Assembly: GCF_014647635.1 (NCBI RefSeq)
Contig: NZ_BMPO01000010.1
Coordinates: forward strand, 1 to 64,000
Source of the DNA: Pseudomonas matsuisoli
GTDB taxonomy: Bacteria; Pseudomonadota; Gammaproteobacteria; Pseudomonadales; Pseudomonadaceae
Length of the DNA stretch: 64,000 bases
Reading direction: 5' to 3'
Below, piece by piece: positions 36,062 through 49,658 of the stretch. The notes beneath the pieces were generated by a model. It was not told the DNA's origin. It did no database searches and saw only the letters and a program-made list of their open reading frames with translations. Both the position numbers and the translations under genes were made by a program. The stretch's first letter is position 1. Each line of letters starts with the position of its first letter.

Positions 36062-37006
36062 TTACGGGTCCGGCCAAAGCGCCCGAATCGCCGCGATCCC
36101 CTGCCCTCCTGCGGACCAAGCCCTTTGCACATCGTCCGCTGCCATCCCTCCGAGAAGATAGACCGGTGCATTGAATCCACGGATGAGCTCTGCGGCCTTT
36201 TCCCACCCCAAAGGCGCGGCATCGGGATGGGTCTGTGTCAGCTGTACCGGTGACAAAGTCACGAAATCCGCGCCGATCCGGATCGCCAGTTCAAGCTCCT
36301 CCGCCGTGTGGCAAGACGCGGCCAGCCAACGATCCGGCGGAAAGGGACGGCCCTTATCCGCGTACTTGCGCAATTGTTCTGCGGTGAGGTGCCAGCCCGC
36401 AGCAGGAAAGTCGCCAAGCCATTCCAGCGGCCCCTTAAGCATCAGCTGCGCTTTTCCCGCACACAACCCCTGAATATCGTTCGCCAGATCTCGGTACTGT
36501 GGATCGAACATGTTGGGCGCGCGTAGCTGGATCAGCTGGATACCGCCCGTGATCGCCCGGTGAATACCGTTGAGAAGATCACGCGGCTCCAGATCGTCAG
36601 GCGTAACCAAATAGCGATCTGGCAGGCGCGCAGCCGATACGATCGGCCCGTTCGCCGCCGGGAAGTCGTATTCCACCAGCTGCTTCGGCATCACCCAGGC
36701 CAGCGGCTGCCCTTCGAGGCCTTCGGGCTCTCCGGTGAAGGCGTCCACTGCCCAGACATCCAGCAATACTTGCTTATCCGGATAGTCATGTTGAATCTGA
36801 ATCAGCGGACGCGCATCGGTCACCTGGATCGAGAGCTCTTCTGCCAGCTCTCGCGCCAGCGCGTCGCGAACCGCCTCGCCCTCTTCGACCTTCCCACCCG
36901 GAAACTCCCAAAGGCCACCCTGATGCCGATCCAACGACCGCTTGGCGATCAGAACATGGCCATCGGCTCGGCGTATAACCGCAGCGGCGACATGGATACG
37001 TTTCAT
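36062..37006 (-). CDS. MutT-ThiE fusion: Nudix hydrolase plus thiamine-phosphate-synthase-like domain
   Basis: A 314-residue two-domain protein. Residues 1-130 are a MutT-like Nudix hydrolase, expected to cleave 8-oxo-dGTP: the Nudix box runs G38, E44, RELAEEL at 52-58 (the last Gly is Ser). Residues about 150-314 are a TIM-barrel like thiamine phosphate synthase ThiE (LVTPDDLEP, then LLGGMAADDV), as in the fused MutT proteins of pseudomonads. The ThiE-like part is of unclear activity. The start ATG at 37006 overlaps the GST stop codon by four bases. Confidence 0.9.
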   Translation of the reverse strand: MKRIHVAAAVIRRADGHVLIAKRSLDRHQGGLWEFPGGKVEEGEAVRDALARELAEELSIQVTDARPLIQIQHDYPDKQVLLDVWAVDAFTGEPEGLEGQPLAWVMPKQLVEYDFPAANGPIVSAARLPDRYLVTPDDLEPRDLLNGIHRAITGGIQLIQLRAPNMFDPQYRDLANDIQGLCAGKAQLMLKGPLEWLGDFPAAGWHLTAEQLRKYADKGRPFPPDRWLAASCHTAEELELAIRIGADFVTLSPVQLTQTHPDAAPLGWEKAAELIRGFNAPVYLLGGMAADDVQRAWSAGGQGIAAIRALWPDP

Positions 37007-37644
37007 GCTTCGATAACCTCTTTCTCTACCAAGGCGGCATCACGCCATTCGACGAACGCCGGCCATTCGCGGATCGTTTGAACGTAGGCACGTGCAGGGT
37101 CCGGCAACTCGACCCGATAACTCAGCAAACGACTGGCGACCGGCGCATAGAAGGCGTCCGCTGCGCTTGGCATTCCAAACAAAAACGGACCGTCTCCACC
37201 GAAGCGGTCCAGGCATTCACGCCATAACGTGCAGATGCGCTCGATATCAGCTTGCACCGACGGTTCCAAGGAGACCGGGGCGGCGTCGCGCCGCATATCC
37301 ATTGGCAACGCCGAGCGCAACGCGGCAAAACCGCTGTGCATTTCCGCGCACATGGCGCGCGCGAATGCCCGCGCCGCCACATCCTCGGGCCATAATTTCG
37401 CGTCCGGATGAGTATCGGCCAGATACTCGACGATCGCGAGCGAGTCCCAAATGACGCCGTGAGGTGAGCGCAAGGCCGGCACTTTACCCGTAGGCGATGC
37501 CTGAAGGAGTCGGGCCCGGCTATCGGCCTGGTAGAGCGGGATGCGAAGCGTCTCGCAAGCGGCGCCTGAGAGTTTCATGGCGAGCCAGGCGCGCAGCGAC
37601 CAGGACGAGTAGTTGCGGTTTCCGATGCAAAGTACGAGCGACAT
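37003..37644 (-). CDS. Glutathione S-transferase family protein
   Basis: A 213-residue glutathione S-transferase-like protein. The N-terminal thioredoxin fold has CIGNRNYSSWSLRAW with the conserved Ser, and SLAIVEYLAD is the family helix; the C-terminal half is all-helical. Substrate unknown. It overlaps the next gene by four bases and lies downstream of argJ, separated by 110 bases. Confidence 0.88.
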   Translation of the reverse strand: MSLVLCIGNRNYSSWSLRAWLAMKLSGAACETLRIPLYQADSRARLLQASPTGKVPALRSPHGVIWDSLAIVEYLADTHPDAKLWPEDVAARAFARAMCAEMHSGFAALRSALPMDMRRDAAPVSLEPSVQADIERICTLWRECLDRFGGDGPFLFGMPSAADAFYAPVASRLLSYRVELPDPARAYVQTIREWPAFVEWRDAALVEKEVIEA

Positions 37645-37754
37645 AGGCCAAACCTCCTGTTCTCCGTGTCCGCGGTATCCTCGAACAGGACTCGACTATT
37701 GGCAATTCCACGTGCTCATGTGCGTATGAGCGCGCGGAATCGCATCAGGCGGTA

Positions 37755-38972
37755 TCAGGTACGGTACTCGGCGTTGATCTTCACGTACTCGTGAGAGAGA
37801 TCCGTCGTCCAGATCGTTTCGCTGCATTGCCCGCGGCCCAGCTCGATCCGAATGCTGATCTCATCCTGCGCCATGACGGCCGCACCCTGCGCTTCGGTAT
37901 AACTCGCGGAGCGGCCACCCTTGCTGGCGATACACACGTCGCCGAGGTACACATCGATCTTCGACACATCCAGGTCAGGCACACCGGCGCGGCCGACTGC
38001 GGCCAAGATGCGCCCCCAGTTTGGATCGGATGCGAACAATGCGGTCTTGATCAGTGGCGAATGGGCCACGGCATAGCCAACGTCCAGGCATTCCTGGTAG
38101 CGGCCGCCGCCATTGACTTCGACCGTGACGAACTTGGTCGCACCCTCACCGTCGCGAACGATGGCCTGGGCCAGTTCCATTGAGACGTCGAGCACCGCTT
38201 CCCGGAGCTTGGTGAACAATTCACCGCCGGCCTGATCGATGACTGGCAACTCAGCCTGGCCGGTCGCCACGAGCATGCAGCAATCGTTGGTCGAGGTATC
38301 GCCATCAATGGTGATGCGATTGAAGGACTTGTTCGCTGCGTCACCCATGAGGTCTTGCAGCACCTTTGGATCGACCTTGGCGTCAGTCGCAATGTAGCCC
38401 AGCATGGTGGCCATGTTCGGCCGGATCATCCCCGCCCCTTTACTAATGCCGGTGACCGTAACCGTCACGCCGTCATGGTCAAACTGACGGCTTGCGCCTT
38501 TGGGCAGCGTGTCCGTGGTCATGATGCCACTGGCCGCCGCGGCCCAATTGTCGAGCTTCAGGTCCGCCAGCGCGTCCGGCAACGCTGCCTCGATTTTCTC
38601 GACAGGCAGCGGTTCACCAATTACACCCGTCGAGAACGGCAAAACCGACGTTTCGGCGATTCCCGCCAGTTCTGCCAGCTTCGCGCAGGTGCGCACCGCT
38701 GCAGCTAGACCGGGTTCGCCCGTTCCAGCATTGGCATTCCCGGTGTTGGTCAGTAGATAACGCACCCCTTGGTGCACACGCTGCCGGGAGATGATGACCG
38801 GCGCCGCGCAGAATGCATTCAGCGTGAACACCCCCGCCACGGCCGAGCCTTCGGCACAGCGCATGACGACGATATCCTTGCGCCCAGGACGCTTGATCCC
38901 TGCGGAGGCGATACCAAGCTCAAAACCAGGAACAGGGTGTAGCGTAGGCAACGGACCAAGACCAACAGCCAT
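37755..38972 (-). CDS. argJ: Bifunctional ornithine acetyltransferase/N-acetylglutamate synthase
   Basis: The 405-residue proenzyme cleaves itself into alpha and beta chains and transfers the acetyl group from N-acetylornithine to glutamate in the cyclic arginine pathway. The autocleavage motif ATML is at 188-191, so cleavage is expected between Ala188 and Thr189, the nucleophile. TNTGNANAGTG and [10 protein letters not shown] also match. It starts at the ATG at 38972, downstream of the secA terminator. Confidence 0.94.
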   Translation of the reverse strand: MAVGLGPLPTLHPVPGFELGIASAGIKRPGRKDIVVMRCAEGSAVAGVFTLNAFCAAPVIISRQRVHQGVRYLLTNTGNANAGTGEPGLAAAVRTCAKLAELAGIAETSVLPFSTGVIGEPLPVEKIEAALPDALADLKLDNWAAAASGIMTTDTLPKGASRQFDHDGVTVTVTGISKGAGMIRPNMATMLGYIATDAKVDPKVLQDLMGDAANKSFNRITIDGDTSTNDCCMLVATGQAELPVIDQAGGELFTKLREAVLDVSMELAQAIVRDGEGATKFVTVEVNGGGRYQECLDVGYAVAHSPLIKTALFASDPNWGRILAAVGRAGVPDLDVSKIDVYLGDVCIASKGGRSASYTEAQGAAVMAQDEISIRIELGRGQCSETIWTTDLSHEYVKINAEYRT

Positions 38973-39000
38973 CAGAAAACTCCTCGTGCAATTAGCGAAA

Positions 39001-39028
39001 ACGCCGCGACGGTCACCCGTCGCGGCGT
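39001..39028 (-). terminator. Rho-independent terminator of secA
   Basis: ACGCCGCGACG and CGTCGCGGCGT form an 11-base perfect stem, followed on the minus strand by TTTT. It lies between secA and argJ. Confidence 0.85.
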
Positions 39029-39062
39029 ATTAACAATCGGACATTCAAAGCGTGCCAGCGGG

Positions 39063-41801
39063 TTACTGGACCTGCCCGTGACAATGCTTGTACTTCTTCC
39101 CGGAACCGCACGGGCAAAGCTCGTTGCGACCGATCTTCTGCTCCGTGCGAACAGGCGCGGACGCCACCGCGACGTTGTCCTCCGCCTCAGGCGTCGCCTC
39201 GGCCTGTTCGATGGAGGGCACACTTTCGTGCTTGAACTGCATCCGTTCAGCCAGTTCCTCGGCTTCGCGGCGCATGCGCGCCTCTTCCTCGGCAGGATCT
39301 TCCCGACGCACTTGGACATGCGAAAGCACCCGAATGGAATCGCGTTTGATCGAATCCAGCAATTCCTGGAACAGCGTAAACGACTCGCGCTTGTACTCCT
39401 GCTTCGGGTTCTTCTGCGCATAGCCACGCAGGTGGATCCCGTGGCGCAGGTGATCCATGGTGGACAGGTGATCCTTCCAGAGATCGTCGAGTACCCGCAG
39501 CACCATTTGCTTCTCGAACGAACGCAGTGCCTCGGCGCCAGCCTGGGTTTCCTTCTCGTCGTACGCGGCGATGAGCTGCTCGCTGATCTTCTCGCGCAGG
39601 GTTTCTTCGAACAGCTTGTCGTCCTCGTCCAGCCACTGCTGGATTGGCAACTTTAAGCCGAAGTCGCTGTAAAGCACCGCTTCGAGGCCTGCCACATCCC
39701 ACTGCTCGGGCATGGACTGTGGGGGGATGTGTTGGTCGACCGCAGCCTTCAACACTTCTTCACGGAAGTCCTTGATGGTGTCGCCGATGTTATCGGCGGC
39801 CAGCAGGGTGTTACGCATGTGGTAAATAACTTTCCGCTGCTCGTTCGCAACGTCGTCGAACTCCAGCAATTGCTTACGGATGTCGAAGTTGCGTCCCTCG
39901 ACCTTGCGTTGGGCTTTCTCAATCGCGTTGGTGACCATGCGATGCTCGATGGCCTCGCCGGACTGCATGCCCAACGCCTTCATGAAGTTCTTCACGCGGT
40001 CAGACGCGAAGATTCGCATCAAGCTGTCTTCGAGGGACAGGTAGAAACGGCTGGAACCCGGGTCGCCCTGACGGCCTGCACGACCGCGCAACTGGTTGTC
40101 GATACGGCGAGATTCGTGGCGCTCCGAGGCGATCACGTGCAGGCCACCCGACTCGATTACCTGCTGGTGACGTTTCTGCCACTGCGATTTGATCTCGGCG
40201 ATCTGCTCATCCGTCGGAGATTCGATTGCGGCGACTTCCACCTCCCAATTACCACCGAGAAGGATGTCGGTTCCGCGACCGGCCATGTTGGTCGCCAGCG
40301 TCACTGCACCTGGCCGGCCAGCCTGAGCGATGATCTCGGCTTCTTTCTCGTGATACTTGGCGTTCAGTACCTTGTGCTCGATGCCGGCTTTGTCCAGCAA
40401 CTGCGATACGTACTCCGACGTTTCGATGGAGGCCGTGCCGACCAGAATCGGACGCCCTTGCGCCTGGCAGTCCTTCACGTCAGCGATGATGGCCTGGTAC
40501 TTCTCTTCCTGGGTCAGATAGACCAGATCGTTGAAGTCCTTCCGCGCCACCGGACGATGAGTCGGGATGACCACCACATCCAGGCTGTAGATCGAGTGAA
40601 ACTCGAACGCTTCTGTGTCGGCCGTACCGGTCATGCCGGCAAGCTTGCTATAGAGACGGAAATAGTTCTGGAACGTGGTGGACGCAAGCGTCTGGCTTTC
40701 CGGCTGGATCGGAACGCCTTCCTTCGCTTCGATCGCCTGATGCAGGCCTTCGGAGAGGCGACGGCCCTGCATTGTACGGCCCGTATGTTCGTCGATGAGG
40801 ATGACCTGGCCATCCTGCACGATGTACTCGACGTTGCGATGGAACAGCTTATGCGCGCGCAAACCGGCGTAGACGTGCGTCAGCAAACCGAGGTTGTGCG
40901 ACGAGTACAGGCTCTCACCTTCAGCGAGCAAGCCCATCTGAGTGAGGATGTCTTCGATGTACTGGTGGCCCGATTCGGTGAGTTCCACCTGGCGGGTCTT
41001 CTCGTCGAGCGAGTAGTGACCTTCCTTGCCCTCGACGCCCTCTTCGGCTTCGACCTGCAACTGCAGGCGCGGAATGATCTGGTTGATCTGCATGTACAGC
41101 TTCGAGCTGTCTTCGGCTTGCCCGGAAATGATCAACGGCGTACGCGCCTCGTCAATCAGGATCGAGTCGACTTCGTCGACGACCGCGAAATTGAGCTCAC
41201 GCTGAAATTTGTCTTCGATGCTGAACGCCATGTTGTCGCGCAGGTAATCGAAACCAAATTCGTTGTTCGTACCGTAGGTAATGTCGGACGCGTAGGCAGC
41301 ACGCTTTTCGGCCGGCGCCTGGAACGGCATGACGATGCCAACCGACAAACCGAGGAATTCGTACAGCGGACGCATCCAGTTCGCGTCACGACGCGCCAGG
41401 TAGTCATTCACCGTGACGACATGCACGCCTTTACCCGATAGCGCATTGAGGTAGACCGCCAACGTACCCACCAGCGTCTTACCTTCACCGGTACGCATCT
41501 CGGCGATCTTGCCTTCGTGAAGCGCCATACCGCCGATCAGCTGGACATCGAAGTGACGCATGCCCATGACCCGCTTGCCCGCTTCACGCGCGACGGCAAA
41601 CGCTTCCGGCAACAACTTGTCGAGTGTTTCGCCCTTCGCTACACGAGCCTTGAACTCTTCGGTCTTGGCGCGCAGCTGGTCATCGCTGAGCGCGACCATT
41701 TGCTCTTCCAGCGCGTTCACGGCTTGCACCGCTCGGGTCATCCGCTTGACCTCGCGCTCGTTCTTGCTTCCAAAGAGTTTTTTCAACAAAGGCGCAAACA
41801 T
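39063..41801 (-). CDS. secA: Protein translocase ATPase SecA
   Basis: The 912-residue motor ATPase drives preproteins through SecYEG at the inner membrane. Walker A is MRTGEGKT (102-109), VNDYLARRD and [21 protein letters not shown] follow, and the C-terminus ends with the zinc-binding [14 protein letters not shown], which also binds SecB. The frame stays open for 123 codons upstream, but [16 protein letters not shown] is the family start, so the ATG at 41801 was chosen. It is monocistronic, with its own terminator, and divergent from dciA. Confidence 0.97.
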   Translation of the reverse strand: MFAPLLKKLFGSKNEREVKRMTRAVQAVNALEEQMVALSDDQLRAKTEEFKARVAKGETLDKLLPEAFAVAREAGKRVMGMRHFDVQLIGGMALHEGKIAEMRTGEGKTLVGTLAVYLNALSGKGVHVVTVNDYLARRDANWMRPLYEFLGLSVGIVMPFQAPAEKRAAYASDITYGTNNEFGFDYLRDNMAFSIEDKFQRELNFAVVDEVDSILIDEARTPLIISGQAEDSSKLYMQINQIIPRLQLQVEAEEGVEGKEGHYSLDEKTRQVELTESGHQYIEDILTQMGLLAEGESLYSSHNLGLLTHVYAGLRAHKLFHRNVEYIVQDGQVILIDEHTGRTMQGRRLSEGLHQAIEAKEGVPIQPESQTLASTTFQNYFRLYSKLAGMTGTADTEAFEFHSIYSLDVVVIPTHRPVARKDFNDLVYLTQEEKYQAIIADVKDCQAQGRPILVGTASIETSEYVSQLLDKAGIEHKVLNAKYHEKEAEIIAQAGRPGAVTLATNMAGRGTDILLGGNWEVEVAAIESPTDEQIAEIKSQWQKRHQQVIESGGLHVIASERHESRRIDNQLRGRAGRQGDPGSSRFYLSLEDSLMRIFASDRVKNFMKALGMQSGEAIEHRMVTNAIEKAQRKVEGRNFDIRKQLLEFDDVANEQRKVIYHMRNTLLAADNIGDTIKDFREEVLKAAVDQHIPPQSMPEQWDVAGLEAVLYSDFGLKLPIQQWLDEDDKLFEETLREKISEQLIAAYDEKETQAGAEALRSFEKQMVLRVLDDLWKDHLSTMDHLRHGIHLRGYAQKNPKQEYKRESFTLFQELLDSIKRDSIRVLSHVQVRREDPAEEEARMRREAEELAERMQFKHESVPSIEQAEATPEAEDNVAVASAPVRTEQKIGRNELCPCGSGKKYKHCHGQVQ

Positions 41802-42031
41802 AAGGGCAGTTACTTCCACTCGAAATGGATTGAGGACGACCGTACTTGGCGTCCCTGCGACCTGGTGGCCGCATGCGAAAGGGGAACATTCTACTCGGAA
41901 ACGCCAAGGATAAAAGCCAAGACCGGCCATGGCAGGGTGACAACCTGCCATCACCGCTGCCGCGCCCCGTTTCATCAGGCGAATGGCACGATCTGCTACC
42001 ATCGCCTGCGCAATCACCGTAGGTGGCCCCG

Positions 42032-42484
42032 ATGACCTCACGCACCACTCCAGCCCAGACGCCGACGGCGCTACTTCGCGAGAAGAAACCGCTGCGTGCA
42101 CTGGTGGACCAGGCCGGCAGGCTCGACCTTTTGCAACGTTTAGTGGAAGACCAACTTCAGCCGGCGGCACGCGAGCACTGCAAGGCCGCGGCCTACCGCG
42201 AGGGTTGTCTTCTGCTGGTCATCAGCGACGGCCATTGGGCGACTCGCCTGCGCTATCAGCAACGCCGTCTGTTACGGCAGTTGCAGCTGAACGAAGCGTT
42301 CACGGGCCTGGAGCGCATTGTGTTCAAGGTACAACCTGTTGCGCCGGTCGCAGCAGGTCTTGCGCCACCAGAGAAACTCTCGACAAACGCGGCAGACGCG
42401 CTGCGCTCTGCCGCGTCCGGCATTGAAAACCCCGCCCTGCGCTCTGCCCTTGAGCGCCTCGCCCGGCATACGCGACGGCCTTGA
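42032..42484 (+). CDS. dciA: DciA family helicase-loader (DUF721)
   Basis: A 150-residue basic protein of the DciA (DUF721) family, the ancestral bacterial replicative-helicase loader that recruits DnaB. It has the KH-like DUF721 core (about 20-100; [20 protein letters not shown] and [13 protein letters not shown]) and a disordered C-terminus. The ATG at 42032 follows AGGTGG. It lies between secA and lpxC, as in other pseudomonads. Function from sequence alone is fairly sure. Confidence 0.85.
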   Translation: MTSRTTPAQTPTALLREKKPLRALVDQAGRLDLLQRLVEDQLQPAAREHCKAAAYREGCLLLVISDGHWATRLRYQQRRLLRQLQLNEAFTGLERIVFKVQPVAPVAAGLAPPEKLSTNAADALRSAASGIENPALRSALERLARHTRRP

Positions 42485-42801
42485 GGTGTCGGCGGTGTCT
42501 TGTGGCCCCCCTTCGCTGATAGCCGCTACGCTGCCGCGCATCTCCCTGACTTTGTAGGAGCGGCCTCGGCCGCGAATGCGGTGGTGAGCTCAAGAGACTT
42601 GGCGAGTCATTCACCGTTGTCGCGGCTGAAGCGGATCGCCGCCCGGCCGCCCTACAGGAAATGAGTGGCACTCCCTGAGCCTGGTAACAGCACGCTTTAT
42701 TGTAGGAGCGACCTTGGTCGCAAATGCAAAATCAGGCCAGAGCACCCCGCCGCCCTACAGGTAACGGCGACACCCGAGCGCGAATATTAATGACTGACCA
42801 T
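42485..42801. repeat. Intergenic region with REP palindromes between dciA and lpxC
   Basis: One REP pair lies at 42552-42657 (GTAGGAGCGGCCTCGGCCGCG facing GGATCGCCGCCCGGCC) and a single copy at 42701-42727 (TGTAGGAGCGACCTTGGTCGC). The rest of the gap has no gene. Confidence 0.85.
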
Positions 42802-42829
42802 AAAAAAAGCCGCCCATAAGGGCGGCTTC
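42802..42829 (-). terminator. Rho-independent terminator of lpxC
   Basis: AAGCCGCCC and GGGCGGCTT form a stem around TTAT on the minus strand, followed by seven T. It is about 17 bases past the lpxC stop, where the dcw transcript may end. Confidence 0.92.
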
Positions 42830-42845
42830 AAGGAGAGGTTTTAAT

Positions 42846-43757
42846 TCATGCGTGAGCAGCGGGCTGCATGTACGAGATCGGAGCGGTCGCAGCATCTTCG
42901 AAGGTGACGACTTCGTAGGCATCCGGTTCTGCGATCAGTGCACGTAGCAGGCGATTGTTGAGACCGTGGCCCGATTTGTAGCCTTGGTACTCGCCAATCA
43001 AACTATTACCCAGCAGATACAGGTCGCCGATGGCGTCCAATATCTTGTGCCGTACGAATTCGTCCTCATAACGCAGGCCGTCTTCGTTCAGCACGCCGTC
43101 TTCCGCAACGACGATGGCATTATCGACGCTGCCGCCAAGTGCCAGGTTGTTGGAGCGCATGTAATCCAAGTCACGCATGAACCCGAAGGTCCGCGCACGA
43201 CTGACTTCTTTCACGAACGAGGTACTGGAGAAATCCACACTCGCGGTCTTGGTACGGTTGTGAAACACCGGATGGTCGAACTCGATCTCGAACCCTACCT
43301 TGAAGCCTTCGAACGGTAGGAACGTGGCGCTCTTGTCCCCGTCCGTCACTTTGACTTCGCGCTTAATTCGGATGAATTTCTTCGGTGCATCCTGCTCCTC
43401 GAGCCCAGCGGACTGGATGAGGAAAACAAAAGGACCTGCACTTCCGTCCATGATCGGCACTTCGGACGCGGACAGTTCGACGTAGGCGTTATCGATGCCC
43501 AGTCCAGCCATCGCCGAAAGCAGATGCTCGACCGTATCGACGCGTACATCACCCTTGATCAGGGTCGTCGACATGGTGGTCGCTCCAACATTCTCGGCGT
43601 ACGCCTGAATCTCGACCGGTGGGTCGAGATCGGCGCGGCAGAACTTGATACCGCTGTCTATCGGCGCCGGTTTCAGGGTGAGATAGACCTTCTGCCCTGA
43701 GTGCAAACCGATACCGGTAGCGCGGATGGTGTTCTTTAAAGTGCGTTGTTTGATCAT
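42846..43757 (-). CDS. lpxC: UDP-3-O-acyl-N-acetylglucosamine deacetylase
   Basis: The 303-residue zinc enzyme catalyses the committed step of lipid A synthesis. Zinc ligands are His78 (DTVEHLL), His237 and Asp241 ([10 protein letters not shown]), with His264 (KSGHGLN) as the second catalytic residue. The ATG at 43757 starts [21 protein letters not shown] in two parts, the family start. It lies 111 bases from ftsZ and ends at a strong terminator. In gammaproteobacteria its level is controlled by proteolysis. Confidence 0.96.
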   Translation of the reverse strand: MIKQRTLKNTIRATGIGLHSGQKVYLTLKPAPIDSGIKFCRADLDPPVEIQAYAENVGATTMSTTLIKGDVRVDTVEHLLSAMAGLGIDNAYVELSASEVPIMDGSAGPFVFLIQSAGLEEQDAPKKFIRIKREVKVTDGDKSATFLPFEGFKVGFEIEFDHPVFHNRTKTASVDFSSTSFVKEVSRARTFGFMRDLDYMRSNNLALGGSVDNAIVVAEDGVLNEDGLRYEDEFVRHKILDAIGDLYLLGNSLIGEYQGYKSGHGLNNRLLRALIAEPDAYEVVTFEDAATAPISYMQPAAHA

Positions 43758-43868
43758 GTAGTGAACCGCTTCCGCTAGTTGCGAGCTGTCATCAGCAAAT
43801 TGGGCGGGATCATAGCAGATGCCCTGTTTGCTTAAAACCGATCGCAACCATACGGTCGATAGCCTCTA

Positions 43869-45062
43869 TCAATCAGCCTGACGACGCAGGAAGGCTGGAA
43901 TGTCCAGATAATCCAAGTCGTCGTGCGGATTCATCTTAGCCGCGGTCGCTGCACCCGAGTAATTCTGGCGCTGTACGGTGGGACGCTCGTAATCCTTGTA
44001 GTTGACGCTTTGCTCAGCACGCTCGGATTGCTGCTGTGGGGCGGCAGCGGCAATGGGTTGAGCTTGCTGAATGGTGTTATCGACAACCTTCACAGGCTTC
44101 TCGATACGCGCGCCCAGGCCCGTCGCAACGACCGTCACGTGAAGCTCGTCACGCATATCAGGATCGATCACGGTGCCGACTTTGACAGTTGCATGCTCGG
44201 AAGCGAACTGCTCGATGATGCTACCCACGTCGGAGTACTCGCCCAGGGACAGATCTGGACCTGCGGTGATGTTCACCAGGATGCCACGCGCGCCCTGCAG
44301 GTTGACGTCCTCGAGCAGAGGATTGCGGATCGCTTCCTCGGTGGCTTCACGCGCACGGTTCGGGCCGCTCGCGCAACCCGTACCCATCATCGCCATGCCC
44401 ATTTCGCTCATCACGGTCTTAACGTCCGCGAAGTCGACGTTGATCATGCCCGGACGCTTGATGATGTCGGAGATACCGCGTACGGCACCTGAGAGTACGT
44501 CGTCGGCTTTGGAGAACGCTGCCAGCAGGCTGGCGTCTTTGCCGAGGATGGTCAGCAATTTCTCGTTCGGGATGGTGATCAGCGAGTCGACGCTCTCGGC
44601 CAACGAACGGATACCTTCGTCCGCGATGACCATGCGCTTACGGCCTTCGAACGGGAACGGACGAGTAACGACAGCGACCGTCAGGATGCCCATGTCCTTC
44701 GCCACTTCGGCAATGATCGGTGCGGCGCCAGTACCCGTGCCGCCGCCCATGCCCGTGGTGATGAACACCATGTCGGTGCCCTGCAGCACTTCTGCGATGC
44801 GGTCGCGATCTTCCATCGCGGCCTGTCGGCCCACTTCTGGATTCGCGCCTGCGCCCAGACCCTTGGTAACACCCGTACCCAATTGCAACACGGTACGCGC
44901 GGTGATGTTCTTCAGCGCTTGCGCGTCGGTGTTGGCGCAAATGAACTCGACGCCTTCGATGCCGCTCTTGGCCATGTGATTGACGGCGTTGCCGCCGCCA
45001 CCGCCGACGCCGATGACTTTGATGACTGCGCTCTGTGGCACGTTATCTACCAGTTCAAACAT
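43869..45062 (-). CDS. ftsZ: Cell division protein FtsZ
   Basis: The 397-residue tubulin-like GTPase polymerises into the Z ring. The tubulin signature GGGTGTG is at 106-112, and the C-terminus DDLDYLDIPAFLRRQAD (381-397) is the conserved tail that binds FtsA and ZipA. Between them is a disordered linker rich in Gln, Ala and Glu. It lies 47 bases from the ftsA stop and is the last dcw gene before lpxC. Confidence 0.97.
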   Translation of the reverse strand: MFELVDNVPQSAVIKVIGVGGGGGNAVNHMAKSGIEGVEFICANTDAQALKNITARTVLQLGTGVTKGLGAGANPEVGRQAAMEDRDRIAEVLQGTDMVFITTGMGGGTGTGAAPIIAEVAKDMGILTVAVVTRPFPFEGRKRMVIADEGIRSLAESVDSLITIPNEKLLTILGKDASLLAAFSKADDVLSGAVRGISDIIKRPGMINVDFADVKTVMSEMGMAMMGTGCASGPNRAREATEEAIRNPLLEDVNLQGARGILVNITAGPDLSLGEYSDVGSIIEQFASEHATVKVGTVIDPDMRDELHVTVVATGLGARIEKPVKVVDNTIQQAQPIAAAAPQQQSERAEQSVNYKDYERPTVQRQNYSGAATAAKMNPHDDLDYLDIPAFLRRQAD

Positions 45063-45109
45063 TTTCCCTCTCCTCGAATATCTTCTAGTTGGTTTCGCCT
45101 ACCGCACTA

Positions 45110-46366
45110 CTAAAAATTACCCTGCACCCAACGCTTGATGCGCTCGATCACGGGAACCTTGCTTTCCTCGCTGGAGCTGCTGTAGCTGTTGTAGCCACTC
45201 AGGCCACTACCTTCGGCCGGCTTACGCATTCCATAGAGCAGCAGGCCTACGCCTGTGGAATAGATAGGGTTGCGCACGACATCGGTCAGCCCCTTGACCG
45301 TCTGTGGCATACCCAGTCGAACGGGCATATGGAAGATTTCCTCCGCCAATTCGACCGCGCCTTCCATTTTGGAGGTACCACCGGTCAACACGATGCCGGC
45401 CGGTACCAGGTCTTCGTAGCCGCTGCGACGCAGTTCGGCTTGCACCAATGTGAAAAGCTCGTCGTACCGAGGTTCCACGACCTCAGCCAACGCCTGGCGC
45501 GACAGTTCGCGCGGCGGACGATCACCCACACTGGGCACTTTGATGGTTTCACCGGCGCCGGCCAGTTTGGCCAGGGCGCAGGCATAACGAATCTTGATTT
45601 CTTCGGCGTACTGGGTCGGCGTGCGCAAGGCCATGGCGATATCGTTGGTCACCTGATCGCCTGCGATCGGGATCACGGCCGTATGCCGGATAGCACCTTC
45701 GGTGAACACGCAGATATCGGTCGTGCCGCCGCCGATATCGACGAGGCAAACACCCAATTCCTTCTCGTCATCAGTCAGCACGGCATAGGCCGAAGCCAGC
45801 TGCTCGAGGATGATGTCATCGACTTCCAGATCGCAACGGCGAACACATTTCTCGATGTTTTGCGCCGCGTTCACTGCGCACGTCACCACATGTACCTTCG
45901 CTTCCAGGCGTACACCCGACATGCCCAGCGGCTCGCGTACGCCTTCCTGGTTGTCGATGACATAGTCCTGGGGGAGCGTATGCAACACCCGCTGGTCGGC
46001 AGGGATTGCCACTGCCTGGGCGGCATCCAACACGCGCTCCAAATCGGCGCCGCTCACTTCGCGATCGCGGATTGCAACGATACCGTGGCTGTTGAGGCTA
46101 CGAATGTGATTGCCTGCTACGCCTACGAAAGCGGAGTGGATCCGGCAGCCCGCCATCAACTGTGCTTCTTCCACCGCCCGCTGGATCGACTGAACGGTGG
46201 ATTCAATATTGACCACCACACCCTTCTTCAGGCCACGCGACGGGTGCGTACCGATCCCGACGATTTCCAATTGGCCGTCAGCGGAAATCTCGCCCACCAG
46301 TGCGACCACCTTTGAGGTGCCGATATCCAGCCCGACGATCATCTTGCCGCTTTGTGTGGTTGCCAT
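45110..46366 (-). CDS. ftsA: Cell division protein FtsA
   Basis: The 418-residue actin-like ATPase anchors FtsZ to the membrane. The N-terminal ATP-binding block is IVGLDIGTSKVVALVGE, the middle holds VDIGGGTTDI, and the C-terminal amphipathic helix IERIKRWVQGNF (about 407-418) is the membrane anchor. It ends 47 bases before ftsZ and begins 18 bases after the ftsQ stop. Confidence 0.96.
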   Translation of the reverse strand: MATTQSGKMIVGLDIGTSKVVALVGEISADGQLEIVGIGTHPSRGLKKGVVVNIESTVQSIQRAVEEAQLMAGCRIHSAFVGVAGNHIRSLNSHGIVAIRDREVSGADLERVLDAAQAVAIPADQRVLHTLPQDYVIDNQEGVREPLGMSGVRLEAKVHVVTCAVNAAQNIEKCVRRCDLEVDDIILEQLASAYAVLTDDEKELGVCLVDIGGGTTDICVFTEGAIRHTAVIPIAGDQVTNDIAMALRTPTQYAEEIKIRYACALAKLAGAGETIKVPSVGDRPPRELSRQALAEVVEPRYDELFTLVQAELRRSGYEDLVPAGIVLTGGTSKMEGAVELAEEIFHMPVRLGMPQTVKGLTDVVRNPIYSTGVGLLLYGMRKPAEGSGLSGYNSYSSSSEESKVPVIERIKRWVQGNF

Positions 46367-46384
46367 AATCCGCGGAGTCTCCTG

Positions 46385-47272
46385 TTATTGCATCGCGACG
46401 GATTTTTCCGTCGTTCCGGGTGCTGCTGTATCTGGAGCCGGCTCGCGCCACGCGACGGCCAAGCCGTTGGCGTAACGCAAGTCGACACTTTTGACGTTGG
46501 CTATTTGTTCCTTCAGTGCCTGATCATGAATGGCAATGAAGCGACGTACTTTTTCGACGATACGATCACGCCCCAGCAACAGCTCGAAACCAGGTCCGCG
46601 CTCATTTGGCGCGGTGGTCAGGAACCAACTGCCGCGGTCGCGCAATTCCAGACCGGCGATCGAGAAACCCTGCGGTCGCAGCAACTGGCTCAGCACCTGA
46701 TATTGCTGCATGACCCGCTGGTGAGCCCGCTGAGGGCCATTGAGCAGTGGCAGATTTCCGTAGTGCGAGAGGTCGCGTGGAGTGAACGCCTGGCCCTGAT
46801 TGTTCAGCAGCGAGTCGCTCCCCCAGCGCGCGATGGGCATTTGCTCTTCGAGACGCACCACAACCTGATCGGGCCAAACGCGACGCACTTCCGCGTGCGC
46901 AATCCACGGCATGTCCTCCAGCTCTTCACGCATACCGGCGAGATCGACCGAGAAGAAGTTCGCAGTCACGAACGAACCAATACGCTGCTCGATCGCTTGA
47001 CGGCTGATGTAGCTCATATCGCCTTCGATCGCGACGTGGGCGATCGGACGGTCGGCGTATGGCATCACACGCTGTGCCAGTTCATAGCTGCCGAAGCCCA
47101 GTCCAATCAACAGGAAAGGCCAGCTCAGGCGCTTGAAAAGCGACAAACTCGGTTTGGGCAGACGCTCGGAGAGCGGCGGCTTGACCACCATGCGGCTCGC
47201 CCCGCGCTGGGGCGCCTTACGGGGTGCCGGACGCCCAAAACCAGGCTGGGTATGACGGATGCTTGGAAACAT
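46385..47272 (-). CDS. ftsQ: Cell division protein FtsQ
   Basis: The 295-residue bitopic inner-membrane protein links cytoplasmic and periplasmic divisome proteins with FtsB and FtsL. It has a cytoplasmic tail of about 48 residues, a transmembrane segment (49-65; [17 protein letters not shown]), a POTRA domain (about 75-145; [10 protein letters not shown]) and the FtsQ beta domain. The ATG at 47272 lies two bases after the ddlB stop and starts MFPSIRHTQ; in-frame upstream codons are within ddlB and were rejected. Confidence 0.94.
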   Translation of the reverse strand: MFPSIRHTQPGFGRPAPRKAPQRGASRMVVKPPLSERLPKPSLSLFKRLSWPFLLIGLGFGSYELAQRVMPYADRPIAHVAIEGDMSYISRQAIEQRIGSFVTANFFSVDLAGMREELEDMPWIAHAEVRRVWPDQVVVRLEEQMPIARWGSDSLLNNQGQAFTPRDLSHYGNLPLLNGPQRAHQRVMQQYQVLSQLLRPQGFSIAGLELRDRGSWFLTTAPNERGPGFELLLGRDRIVEKVRRFIAIHDQALKEQIANVKSVDLRYANGLAVAWREPAPDTAAPGTTEKSVAMQ

Positions 47273-47274
47273 GA

Positions 47275-49650
<2,376 letters not shown>

Positions 49651-49658
<8 letters not shown>

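Noticed and set aside
39729-41441. A 570-codon open frame on the plus strand opposite secA
   Set aside because: It is the antisense shadow of a high-GC gene whose minus-strand product is clearly SecA. It has no ribosome binding site and no recognisable domain.
41802-42170. An N-terminal extension of SecA by 123 codons
   Set aside because: The extra sequence has no SecA homology, overlaps the divergent dciA start, and the family start [11 protein letters not shown] is internal.
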